Assembly: GCF_018873765.1 (NCBI RefSeq)
Contig: NC_057923.1
Coordinates: forward strand, 19,625,913 to 19,689,912
Direction: 5' to 3'
From: Telopea speciosissima
Lineage: Eukaryota > Streptophyta > Magnoliopsida > Proteales > Proteaceae
DNA length: 64,000 nucleotides
The position numbers and the translations under genes are program-made. Shown in pieces: positions 24,495-35,327 of the stretch. Numbering within the stretch: the stretch's first letter is position 1; each line of letters opens with the position of its first letter. The notes under the pieces are model-generated. The model did not search any database and was not told the DNA's origin. It saw only the letters and a program-made list of their open reading frames with translations.

Positions 24495-25290
24495 TTCCTC
24501 TGCAAAATTATTAGTTGAGCGAGCCAATTCACCATACGCAAACCCTTTAAGCCCTGACGTCTTCTTGAATTCATTGTCGATCGGTGCATTGAGGATGACG
24601 CTGCCTTCTTTTCTCCTTCCCCTCGTATTCTTCCACAGAAGGAACAAGACTATTACAATCAAAGCAACTCCACTACCAGAAGGGACTGCTATAATCAATA
24701 TAATCTTCCAGAAATTTCTGTCATTGAAATTCAAAAGTCGAATTGAATTCCAATTTGAAAACACTATAGGACATGGCGTTAGATTCAAATCTGGTAAATA
24801 ACTCACAAGATTGTTAGGATAAGACATTGTAAAATTCCCATAAAATACTGGATTTTCGGCATAAGTCAAGAAAATACTCAAATTGTTAATGGTAGAGTTG
24901 TAATTACTCCAAACTTTATCTCTTCTTCCACCTGCAATAGTAGTTTTATCAAATGGAACACAAACCTTATCTCTACAAGTACTATTGTTGATGTTCGCAC
25001 TGAGCTCGCTAATTGGATTTACGACATTGAACTCGATTGTAAAAATCTGATTCTCCGTATTGTTGGAGGCGGAGTTGTTATTGATAGAATCAAATTTACG
25101 ACATTGAAATTGATTTCAAAAATCCAATTTTCTGTATTGTAGGAGGCAAAATTTTGATTGAGAGAACCGAGATAGCTTTTTGCATGAGGGGGGAGAGTTG
25201 AATCCTTGGAACCAATATGGCCTCAGCAAATTGCCAATACCCGAGTAGCAAAGGAGAGTGAGGATATGGCTGCCCTATGGGCAATATGGT
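24495..25290 (-). pseudogene. L-type lectin receptor kinase pseudogene, lectin and membrane part
   Basis: The - strand stays open from about 25090 to 24497. It shows part of a legume-lectin domain (ENQIFTIEFNVVNPISEL, KVCVPFDKTTIAGGR, KVWSNYNSTINNLSIFLTYA), a membrane helix (VALIVIVLFLLW), and the juxtamembrane start GFAYGELARSTNNFAEEG. Further right (25097-25290) lie more degenerate pieces, including LPPHAKSYLGSLNQNF and a second, mutated copy of the NTEN.IF.I.FNVVN stretch, which is a short internal duplication. The family senses extracellular signals at the plasma membrane. The N-terminus is missing and the Copia element cuts the gene before the kinase loop. Confidence 0.85.
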
Positions 25291-25298
25291 AAGCTCAC

Positions 25299-26255
25299 TA
25301 GGGGTGTCAATTCCAGGCCCGGCCCAATAGACCCACTCGAGCCCGCACGATTAATACTCGACCCGGCCCAATTATTAAACATGTCAGCCTCAACCCGATA
25401 CGTTTATTATCAGGCGGTGCCAGTGTAGGGTTCTAGCCAATCAGACGCCCTATCAGACCCACCGTTGGACCTAACCTGCCCGATTAAAGCCCGACTCTAC
25501 ATAGTAATTTGGACTTTTTCCCTATAAAATTTTTCAACTTTTTTTTTTTTTTTTTATTTTTATTTTTTTTTTTTGGGTAGATAAATTTTTCAACTTGAAA
25601 AGGCTGCAAGTACCATGACCACTTTTACAAAAGCGGACAGGAACACACACAGGCATTCCTACGTTGTTCCCTCTCTTGAATCTCTCCGATGTGGGACTAT
25701 CACAGTCAAAGACTTCAATTGGACTCAAAAGTACCGGTCTTGAGCTTCCAATTACAAATTGTTCGTGTACAGTGAAGAGAAGCCCTTAAATTTACCAACA
25801 CTGAATCAACTAATCATGAAAAACCTCTCATAATCACATTGAAATATGAAACTTGTATTTATTGTAGCCAATTGAACTGCAATATATGAAAATCTATAGG
25901 AATCATCGTTCAAAATCATTGATTTTGTTCAATTCATATTAAGTATGCTTTGAAAACATACAATGAATCCTTACGAAGACAAATAAAACTACTGAGAGGT
26001 TTCACCACAGTATCAAGTGACAAGTTTTTTTTTTTTTTAATATTCATTGAATCTATGGTTGCACCGTTTAGAGCCTGGTTGACGTGATTAGAGTTAAACA
26101 TGCCCACAACCCCATTAAGGCCTAATTACAATAAACGATTATGACTCAATCCCAACCGAGCCCATACAAGACCAGAAATGGGCGATCACAGTGCAGACTT
26201 TAAGCACCGTGAGGCCTGGCTAGGCCCAATTATGCCCAACCAATTGACACTCCTA
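25299..26255. mobile_element. hAT-type non-autonomous element (957 bp)
   Basis: The ends are TAGGGGTGTCAATT and the complement of AATTGACACTCCTA. An 8-bp duplication flanks them, AAGCTCAC (25291-25298) and AAACTCAC (26256-26263), 7 of 8 equal. The interior is rich in GGCCC/CCCGA words and has no transposase. It holds the tail-only LINE insertion at 25541-25582. Confidence 0.82.
25541..25582 (-). mobile_element. Tail-only LINE insertion (42 bp)
   Basis: A T-rich stretch ending GGGTAGAT, which on the - strand is ATCTACCC followed by A's and two single T's. It lies between two identical 14-bp copies of AAATTTTTCAACTT (25527-25540 and 25583-25596). The ACCC plus poly-A end equals the 3' end of the LINE at 28783-31769. 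Confidence 0.72.
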
Positions 26256-26520
26256 AAACTCACACTAGGGTGCCAACCAATCGGGCCTAGTCGGGCCTAG
26301 CCACGCTCACGGTGCTTAAAGCCTACACCGTGACCACCTGTTTAAGTATTCAAGCCAGGCCTAATGGCTTGATTGGGCTTTGAACTATAATTGAGCTAGT
26401 GTAATTGGGCCTTAAACGGGCTATGAGAATGTTTAATTCTAAACAGACCTTAACCGAGCCTTAACAAATTAAAAATACTAAAATAAGCAACTTATATTTT
26501 TTTTCTTCGCTTTTTGTGTT
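26256..26520. repeat. Low-copy repeat, also at 31785-31945
   Basis: The sequence after the hAT end (CTAAAACTCACACTAGGGTGCC, shown here in part as ACTCACACTAGGGTGCC) recurs at 31785-31945 and, in its later part, in the tandem copies 31861-32790. Shared text includes CACGCTCACGGTGCTTAAAG and AATGGCTTGAT.GGGCTTTGA. No gene is visible. Confidence 0.7.
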
Positions 26521-26691
26521 GGGTAAATTACACGTCACCCCCTGAAAATCAAACGAAACTCAAATCACCCCCTCATTTTTTAAAATACTCATCCGTCCCC
26601 TTGTACTAGATCCCTACATTACAAATTAGTCCCTACCGTTAGTTTTATGCTGTTAAGTTATGATATCATTTAGTTAAATAAATTTAAATCC

Positions 26692-27400
26692 CTAAACTAC
26701 CCTTGACCAATATTGATTTACGATTTTACTCTTAAATTTCCTAGAATTGTATCCGCAGACCTCTTCTTGTATAGGATTTTTATGTGGTTTACATTTTAAA
26801 ACTGCTCCCCAATGTTCATTGGAAGCATCTGTTTCTAGAAACATATAATCTTCGGATTTTGGAAAGTATATAGGTGGTAAATCTGTGATTTTAGATTTGA
26901 CAGATTGAACTAAAGCAATATCAGATTCAATCCACGTGAATGGTTGATTGTTTTTCAACTTTTCCTGTAAAGGCTTTTCCTTTTTTGAAAGATTCTTTAC
27001 AAAATATCGGATTCAGGCCACGTGAATGGTTGATTGTTTTTCAACTTTTCCTATAAAGGCTTTTCCTTTTTTGAAAGACTCTTTATAAAATTTCGACCAT
27101 AATTTAAAATTCCTAAAAAACTTTATAATTGTTTTTTTATCTTGAATTTCTTCAGGAAAATCTTTGATTTTTAGGAGAATATGATCTTGTAATTGGAATC
27201 CATTCTGGTTTAGAACTAATCCAAGAAATTCGATCGAAGTTTGTTCTACTTGAATCTTTTTTGGACTAAGAATTATTCCATGTTTTTGGAATATATCAAC
27301 AATAATTAATAAATGATTTTTATGTTCTTCTATGATTTTGGAGAAAACTAAAATATCATCTATATAGATGACACAGAAAGTGAGATGGCTAAATTATATG
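26692..27400 (-). pseudogene. Endogenous pararetrovirus (Caulimoviridae) RT-RNase H fragment
   Basis: The - strand carries the YIDDILVFSK active-site motif of a reverse transcriptase near 27350-27380, then thumb/connection sequence (IEFLGLVLNQNGF), then the RNase H start with the motif ETDASNEHWGAVL near 26800-26840. This combination and wording point to the plant virus family Caulimoviridae more than to Ty3/Gypsy, although both share these domains. It is broken: an 86-bp tandem duplication (26933-27018 and 27019-27090) and frame changes interrupt it, and no coat, movement or protease part is nearby. It lies inside the Mutator-like element 26521-28692. Confidence 0.72.
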
Positions 27401-27499
27401 TGAGGTCTTACATTTTTTTTTTTAATTAAAATAAAGAATCGGAGAGGAATAGTCCCTCTCCTTCCCCAAATCGCTAAGCTGAGAATGGAGAAAACTCAT

Positions 27500-28450
27500 T
27501 TAGGTTTTTAACAACCACCACTGCAGCCTCTTGCTGCGACCAAACCAGAGGCCGGCGGGCAAGCTCAGACACGGCAAACGACCGTCAACGTCTGACAGCC
27601 ATAACCCCGACCTCAGATGCCGGTGAAACCCAAAGAAACAAAAAACAAAAAAAAACAATGATGTTGAAGTTCTCTCTGTTTCAAGAATGAACGCCTCTCC
27701 GAAGCTTACTTAAACAGAACATCAGCCTTCTCCAAGAGATTTCCCAATCTCCTTCTCTATTGAAAGATTGCCCTCCCGATCTGTACAATCGTCTTGTAGC
27801 TACTATGGATTCTAAAAAATTCTTGAGCTAACTTGAGTCACTCCATCAAGAATCATTGGATGTGGCTAGCAATAATTGTCCTTTAAAGAAGTCACAGGTG
27901 TTGATTTGCAAACAGTGGAAATTCTGGTTGGTCTTGATCGTGAAGAACCCAGTTGGTGGGTGTGGGTCTCAGATGAAAAGATTAGTGAAGAGTGGAGTGG
28001 ATTAGATAATGAAAATTACGTGATTGTTGGTGAAAAACATGTGGTGGAGGTAGTTTTTTTTTTTTTGATTACCTACGGAGGCTCTGTTTTTAGGTCTAAC
28101 TTCAAATCTTCTTCTTTAATTACTTCTGATCCTCTCATTAGATCAGAAATCTGTTTTGGGGCTTTTCTGAACCTCTCTCAAGGGTTCTTTGACTGCAATT
28201 ATAGACCTATCCAACCTCAGATTTTTGGTAATTTGAATATGAGGGTAATTAATTGTTCTTCCGCTACCGATTTTGTGTTGTCACTCCTGCAGTGTTACTG
28301 CTTATTTTTTATTTCTATTCTCTGAACCTTACATCAAGACTGCTTCTATTACTCAGGCTATTTTGATTGTTTCGACATGATGGCTGATCCTAAGCCTCTA
28401 GTCGATTCAGTCCCTTTTTTCTCTTTTTCCAATTTCTCTCTTTTTCTAGT
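27500..28450 (+). pseudogene. Gene-like cargo of the Mutator-like element, origin unknown
   Basis: More GC-rich than its surroundings at 27520-27620. Around 27720-27890 the + strand reads NISLLQEISQSPSLLKDCP and DLYNRLVATMDSKKFLS before a stop, and a 149-codon frame covers 27876-28325. It looks like plant exon sequence but no family was recognised, so no function is proposed. Captured host-gene pieces are common in Pack-MULEs. Confidence 0.4.
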
Positions 28451-28782
28451 TTTGGTTACGCGAGGAGAAGAAGAGAAGCAAAGAGGGTGCCTAAAGTGAA
28501 TTTTCTACAAACGTTGGCTACTTCAATTGTCATTGTTTATCTTATTATGGTTGAGCTTAAAATTGTCATTTTAATTTTTGGTTGGATTTAAATTAACATT
28601 GTTCCTTTAGAGGGGGATGGTTGAGTATTTTCAAAAACCAAAGGGTGAGTTGAGTTTCGTTTGATTTTCAGGGGGTGTTGTGTAATTTATCCTTTTATGT
28701 TTATTAGTTTCTGATCAACTATGGAAAAAAAAAATCCTAATCATGTAGTCCTCAAAATAAGGGTAAATAAGTTAATCAAAAT

Positions 28783-31769
28783 CTCTAACTACTATCAAGG
28801 ATGCTTGGGACAAACCTGTCCAAGCTTTCTCCTCCCCCCTCCTATCTTTGGCAAGAAAGCTTAGGAATGTGAAATCTGCTCTCAAAACTGGAATTCTAGC
28901 ACCTTTGGCAATGTCTCTCAAAATGTAAAGGACTGCAAGGAAAAGCTTGCAAATATTCAGCTGCAAATTCAATTGGACAATCTCAATACCCAATTGGATG
29001 CCGATGAAAAAGTTGCTGCTCTTGAATTAACTCTGCTCCTCAACCAAGAAGAAAGCTTCCTGAAGCAAAAGTCCAGGATCAAGTGGCTTGAACTAGGGGA
29101 TTCTAATTCAGCCTACTTCCATCGATCTTTGAATTCCAGAACCAACCACAACTCCATCCTTCAGCTGGATGCTCCTGATGGTTCTCCAGTTACTAATGTG
29201 AATGACATCAAAGATATGGCTGTGAACTACTTCAAGAATCTCTTCTCGGGTCCTTTGGATGAGGTTGATCAAATCCTTGATAATGTGCTCAACAAGTTCA
29301 TCCCAAATGAACTCATTCAGTCTTTTAGTGCCATTCCCAATGAGGAGGAAATTATTGCTGCAATTCACTCTATCAAGCTGAATCGGGCACCTGGGCCAGA
29401 TGGATTCAGCATGGGGTTCTTTTTAGCAGCTTGGGATATCATCAAGGAAGACCTTGTCAAAGCAATTAGAAGCTTTTCTTCAACCCCAGCCAGATCTCCG
29501 AGGTGAACCACACTTTTCTTTGCCTCATCCCTAAGAAGGAGGGAGCCTCTGTGATGACTGATTTCAGGCCCATTGCCCTTTGCAACCTGATCTACAAGTT
29601 CATAGCTAAGATCCTTGCTTCCAGGCTCAAGACTGTGGTGGATTTTCTAGTCAAGTGAAAATCAGTCTGCCTTTATCCCAGGTAGAAGTATTTGTGACAA
29701 TGTACTCCTGTGCAATGAGATTGTCAAAGGCTTTGATAGGAAAAACCATTCCCCGGCTGCTCTTATGAAGATTGACATACACAAAACCTTTGATTCTCTG
29801 AGATGGGATTTTATAGCCAAAGTCTTGAGCAAAATGAGGTTTCCTTCAGTCTTCATTCATTAGATTCATTGATGTATCTCTACTCCTAGGTTCTTTATGC
29901 TTGTTAATGGCAACCCAATAGGCTACTTTGGCTCCACTGTAGGGGTGCGTCAAGGATGCCCACTTTCCCCCTACCTTTTCACTTTAGCTTTGGAATTCCT
30001 ATCCAGGAAAATTCAATTATGTACAAATCAGCACCTCAGCTCCCCCATTCCCAAATGCAAAGCCCTCAAGCTCTCTCATTTGGCGTTCGCTGATAATCTC
30101 ATGATCTTCTCCAAGGCCTCCATCACCTCTTTTGAGTCTATCATGAACTGTTTGCAGCACTTTCAAGCTTTATCGGGGCTCCACATCAACCCCCTCAAGT
30201 CTCTTCTCTTCCTAGCCGGGGTCCCTAATGATGTCAAAGTAACTTTGAAGGGTACATGTGGCTTCAGTATTGGTCAGCTTCCTGTGAAATATTTGGGCCT
30301 TCCTTTGATCCCGGCAAGATTATCGACTCATCACTGCACTCCTATGCTGAATCTTATCAGGAAACGCCTTCAACTTTGGAAGGGCAAACTTCTCTCTTAT
30401 GCAGGTCGTTTGGTGCTTGTCAAGTCTGTTCTCCAAGTCTCTTACTTCTACTGGTCTGGTATCTACGGGCTACCTCAGTCCATCATTAAGTCTTTGGAGT
30501 CCCTCATGTCTTCTTTCCTTTGGAAAGGCTCTGATGCTACAAGATTCCTCTGGCCTATCAGTTGGAACTCGGTTTGTCATCCATTAGTGGAAGGATGCTT
30601 GAGAATTAAAAGGATAAAAGATGTGAATTCAACCGGCATTATCAAATTATTATGGAAGATTGTGTCAAAGGCTAAAAGTATTTGGGTGGACTGGATATCT
30701 TCGGGCCTTCTCCGTTCGAACTCTATTTGGACTGTCCACATAGCTTCAGATGCTTCTTAGACCTGGTGCAAGATTCTTGATAATAGATCATTGGTTCTTA
30801 GATCTATCCAATCTCACATTTGTAATGGGAACTCCACCTTGCTCTGGTTAGATCACTGATACCCTTTGGGTATTCTGCTTCACCATGTCAGCCCTAGAAT
30901 GATATATGACTCAGGGCTGCCTAGAAATGCCTTGGTGGCTGATATTCTTAATGCCGATGGTTGGGATCCACCTGACTACTCTAACCCTGCTCTTCTATCT
31001 GGACTTTACTGCCATCTATTTCCAGAAGACCTTTCACTAGGGACGATTGTGTCTCTTAGCTGCCTAGCACTTTGGAAAAGTTCAGTACTAAATCAGTCTG
31101 GGATCTTGTTAGAACTAGCCTCCCGCTTGTTCCTTGGAGGAAACTTGTCTGATACAAGCACCACATCCCTCGACACAGCTTCACGGTCTGGAGAGTCTTC
31201 TCCAACTGCCTCCCAACGCAAGCCTTCCTTAGACACCGCCACATCATGATCTCTCCCAATTGTGGCCATTGTTGGAATGTAATTGAAGATGCAAATCATC
31301 TTTTCTTTGACTGCCCCTTCGCCCGCTCTATCTAGAAGGGTATCCTTACCAAATGCTGGCTGAGAAATAGGAAGATCCTACCTTTTGACTGAGAATGGAT
31401 TTGGGTTGACATGACCTTTGGTGGTTCTACTATTTGTGATGTGATTGGGAGAATAGCTTTCTCTGCGGCCATCAACCACATTTGGATGGAGCACAATCTT
31501 CCGAAATGGACCTCCAAATCTAGATCTTCCAACCAGATTTGGGATTCCATCTCCTTCGAAATCAACACTAAACTTAGTTTAGTTGCTCCCTCTACTTGTA
31601 TTGACACCCCAAGGAACAGACTCATTGTTGTATCTTGCGGCCTTTCATCTATCTCCCTTATTCCAACTGGCTCCCCTGTTTGAACCTCTGCTGCTGGTTT
31701 TTGTTTTCTTCCCTCCTATTTGAGGGTTGTTCTTCTTTAGTAATGAAATTTTTATTCACCCAAAAAAAA
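28783..31769 (+). mobile_element. L1-type LINE, 5'-truncated, with poly-A and 14-bp target duplication
   Basis: Flanked by AAGTTAATCAAAAT at 28769-28782 and 31770-31783, and ends TTTATTCACCC plus about 10 A. The endonuclease domain is missing. RT motifs appear in order: APGPDGF (about 29388), TDFRPIALCN (about 29560), QSAFIPGRSICDN, MKIDIHKTFDSLRWDF, GVRQGCPLSPYLF (about 29945) and SHLAFADNLMIFS (about 30078). A zinc-knuckle RVT-type region lies near 31240-31340. The frame is broken into pieces (28973-29506, about 29510-29890, 29897-30760, 30866-31249, 31411-31683). The active-site FADD reads FADN, so the copy is dead on two counts. Confidence 0.93.
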
Positions 31770-31860
31770 AAGTTAATCAAAATATCCTAAAACTCACACT
31801 AAGGTGCCAACCAATCGGGCTTAGCCACGCTCACGGTGCTTAAAGCCTACACCGTGACCG

Positions 31861-32790
31861 TCCATTTAAGTATTCAAGCCTAATGGCTTGATCGGGCTTT
31901 GATCTATAATTGAGGTAGTGTAAATGGACCTTAAACGGGCTGTGAGAATAAATAAGTTAATCAAAATATCAATCAAAGTCCAGTCTTTTGGGCATACTCA
32001 TGGTAAATGGGATCAAGCTACTATACATTTTGTTATAAGAGATCATATTAAACAATATGTATGTGTATTAATAACCTAATCCATCAACCAAGAGCTGAAA
32101 ATTTTTAGGGTCCATAATAAATTAAAACTTGATCGTTCATCCAGAACAAAACACACTAGAACCTTCAATGGCGAACACATCAGAAATTTGGAGCTGATTG
32201 TAACAAATAAATTAAATTCAGGGGGTCACAGTTTATAATTTAGAAACATAGGCGGCCACACTGTATAGAGGGCAAAACAGAGTCACTACATAATTTTCCA
32301 TTAACTATTGGAAAATTTTCCATTAACTCCATTTAAGTATTCAAGCCTAATGGCTTGATCGGGCTTTGATCTATAATTGAGGTAGTGTAAATGGACCTTA
32401 AACGGGCTGTGAGAATAAATAAGTTAATCAAAATATCAATCAAAGTCCAGTCTTTTGGGCATACTCATGGTAAATGGGATCAAGCTACTATACATTTTGT
32501 TATAAGAGATCATATTAAACAATATGTATGTGTATTAATAACCTAATCCATCAACCAAGAGCTGAAAATTTTTAGGGTCCATAATAAATTAAAACTTGAT
32601 CGTTCATCCAGAACAAAACACACTAGAACCTTCAATGGCGAACACATCAGAAATTTGGAGCTGATTGTAACAAATAAATTAAATTCAGGGGGTCACAGTT
32701 TATAATTTAGAAACATAGGCGGCCACACTGTATAGAGGGCAAAACAGAGTCACTACATAATTTTCCATTAACTATTGGAAAATTTTCATC
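31861..32790. repeat. Near-perfect tandem duplication, 467-bp unit
   Basis: The unit starting TCCATTTAAGTATTCAAGCC at 31861 repeats from 32328, offset 467 bp throughout (for example GGGCAAAACAG ends at 32280 and 32747). No difference was noticed by eye. Both copies end at the same TTAACTATTGGAAAATTTTC, which is the left flank plus the first bases of the Mutator-like element at 32777. The first copy therefore carries a 12-base stub of that element's end. Confidence 0.92.
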
Positions 32791-34365
32791 AACACCCCCT
32801 CCGTTGGGTCGTGGAATTAATGGAACCCCACTAAGGGCCAATGTATCAATTTGGGTCCAAAACTAACGGACATAACTGATAGTTAACTGAGTGGGAATAA
32901 AATGTCTAAACTACCCTTTATTCTAAAAACTTAAAAAAGCCCATCACCAATCTAATTTCTCCTACACAACCCTAAAACCCCTTCTTGTACCTGTGAACAC
33001 CCACCCACACAACCCTTGCTCAGCCCCTTACTATATGTGGAGGAAATTTGAAGGAAAGTGATGTTTATCATTCACTCAACCATTTGGTTGTTGAGAAAGT
33101 CCCAGAGAGTGTGAGTTACAGAGGTCGAAGGAGAAAGGCATATAGAGGGGAAGAATAAGATGGCGGCCTTTCATCCTCTACAGACAACATCCATTGCTTT
33201 CCACCCCCTCAGTCCAATGGTAGTAAGGACTTGGAGGCGAGAAAGGAGAGAGATCCATGGCAGAAGATCTGGGAAGACGAGATCCTCTCTCTCTTAGAAA
33301 TAAGATTTCCAAAGTTATCACTAATCAAGGGTCAATATTGTTGAGGTAGTGGAAGATATCTTCAATTTATTTTTTTGGGGCACCCAAAAGTACTGATTTT
33401 CCCCCAATTTTTTGGTTTTCCATTTCATTGTATGTTCTTGTGGGTTTTAGCCTCGAACGAATATAATTTGTGCTTTCAAATTGCCATTCTAGAATATGAA
33501 TTCCTAAACTAGGCCAGATTTGGTTTTAGGCCAAGATGTTGGTGACTCTGATGCGTCGACAACAGACGAAGATGTGGGTGCGATGGCGGGTTGCAATGGC
33601 TGAGCACACCGATCATAGTGGTGAGCATGCAACGATGAGCAAGATGCGTAATGCACTAGTGTTCACACAGATTTCTATTCAACAAATAAAGCAGGCCCAA
33701 ATTGATAATTTAAGTAGCCAAGCAAGCAGAAATCGATCAAAACAGTGTGTGTGTGTGAAGCTGAAGCTGGATTCTGATGGATTAATTTCCCTTGCGTTTT
33801 GCTCATCTATGTGAATGAGATAAGACCCAGGAAGTTTCATTGCAATACAAAGTTGTATACATTGAAACGACAACCTAAAGCTTGGATTGCTTTGCAAAGA
33901 CTGGTGACTAGAGTAGCTGGGCTAGAACTTAAATTTGATGTCGTTGGCCAGGGTAGGGTGGGGTGGGGGATGGTTTTGGAGGGGGGTAACGGTGGTTTGG
34001 GGTTGCATGGCAGGGATGCTGTGGGCTGCTACAGAGGTTGGAGAGTGACTTTGTCCAGTTTTTGCAATAGGTGATGCAAACTGCAATGTTCTTCGTTCGA
34101 CTGAGGAAGAAGAAGATGGGGTGGAATGCAAGAGTTCAAACACAAAGATGGCAAAGTTGCAGCTATGAGAAATTAGACTGAGGGAGACAAAGATAGATAA
34201 AGTTTAGTTATTGTAATGGAAAAGGCAAAATTTACTAACATAGGGACATCACTACTTAACGGTTACTCAGATATTTCCGTCAGTTTTTGGATTCAAATTT
34301 GACATATTGTATCTTAGTGGGGTGACATCAATTCCACGATCCAACGGTGTCGATGATAATTTCCC
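32777..34365. mobile_element. Mutator-like element (1.6 kb), possible Pack-MULE
   Basis: Inverted terminal repeats of about 110 bp: left GGAAAATTTTCATCAACACC, right (on the - strand) GGGAAATTATCATCGACACC, both continuing GTTGG.TCGTGGAATT.ATG..ACCCCACTAAG. The flanks TTAACTATT (32768-32776) and TAAACTATT (34366-34374) match at 8 of 9 bases. The interior has several short frames (for example 33536-33814) and GC-richer patches, but no transposase and no recognised gene. Confidence 0.82.
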
Positions 34366-34464
34366 TAAACTATTTTATGACCAATTATTGTGGTGACATC
34401 AATTCCACGATCCAACGGTGTCGATGATAATTTCCCTAAACTATTTTATGACCAATTATTGTGG
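34321..34464. repeat. 71-bp tandem duplication across the right end of the Mutator-like element
   Basis: A 71-bp unit (TGACATCAATTCCACGATCC ... CAATTATTGTGG) is present twice with no visible difference, starting at 34323 and 34394. Each unit contains about 43 bp of the element's right end, the 9-bp target duplication, and about 19 bp of flank. Confidence 0.9.
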
Positions 34465-34472
34465 CATCCAAT

Positions 34473-35319
34473 TAGGAGTGTTAAAAGATTGGTTCAGCTC
34501 AGTTTCGATCCAGGCTGAATTAGTTTCTATCCGGGCTGAATCAGTTTTGATCTCAGAATGGTGAGAGTGTGAGACCAAAACTTGACCATTAAGAAATTTC
34601 AATTTTCAGTCTCTTTCGATTTTGACCCGTTGCACTTTTGATTTATTTCAATTTTTCAATATGTTAATAACATTTTACTTCGATTTTGTTTTCGGATTTG
34701 TGCCACAATAAAATCTTAAATTCATAATTTATAATGTAAAAGATTCAATAAAAACACTTCCTTTCATCCTTCTATTTTTCGGATTTGGGCCACAATAAAA
34801 TCTTAAATCCATAATTTATAATGATAAAAGATTCAATAAAAACACTTCATTTCATCCTTCTATGTCAAAACAATACAATTAAAAATAAAAAAATTAATTT
34901 GATATTTTCTTCTTGTAGTCCAAACAAAGAATAATAAATTATGTAAAAAAAAAATGAAAGTGATAAATATAGTTTGTAAAGAAATCATTGTTACAAATCA
35001 TATGATTATTTCTTATTAATTGTTAAGAAAAGATAATTATAATTAAAATCACAAAACAAACCCTACTATCAAATCATTTATTTGATAACCAATTAATTTT
35101 GTATAGTAAACAAGTTCATTGTAGGAAGCATGGTTTAACATCAATTTCTATTTTTTGGTTTGGTTTTCAATTTGTTATCAGTCAGTCTGATGCGATCTGG
35201 TTTTGAGCCAATACCATTATACCCAATGCAAAACCAATCTAATAAGGTTCGGTTCAGTCAAGATTTTTTCAGTCGATTTCGGTTGGTCTTAACGGCAGGC
35301 TAGGTTTTTGACACCTTTA
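34473..35319. mobile_element. hAT-type non-autonomous element (847 bp)
   Basis: Perfect 8-bp target duplication CATCCAAT (34465-34472 and 35320-35327). The ends are TAGGAGTGTTAAAA and the complement of TTTTTGACACCTTTA, a diverged form of the TAGGGGTGTCAA terminus seen at 25299. An internal 87-bp unit (TTCGGATTTG.GCCACAATAA ... CTTTCATCCTTCTAT) is tandemly doubled at about 34691-34864. No transposase. Confidence 0.82.
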
Positions 35320-35327
35320 CATCCAAT

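Larger units (their letters stand above)
26521..28692. mobile_element. Mutator-like element (2.2 kb) carrying captured sequence
   Basis: Terminal inverted repeats of about 85 bp: it starts GGGTAAATTACACGTCACCC, and the right end read on the - strand starts GGATAAATTACACAACACCC, with CCTGAAAATCAAACGAAACT shared. The flanks TTTTGTGTT (26512-26520) and TTTTATGTT (28693-28701) agree at 8 of 9 bases, the 9-bp duplication typical of Mutator. No MURA transposase was seen. The cargo is a pararetrovirus polymerase fragment (26692-27400, - strand) plus a region of unknown origin (27500-28450). Confidence 0.82.

Noticed and set aside
27876-28325. 149-codon frame as a real gene
   Set aside because: It lies inside the Mutator-like element, has no upstream promoter features or recognisable domain, and is listed only as unknown cargo.
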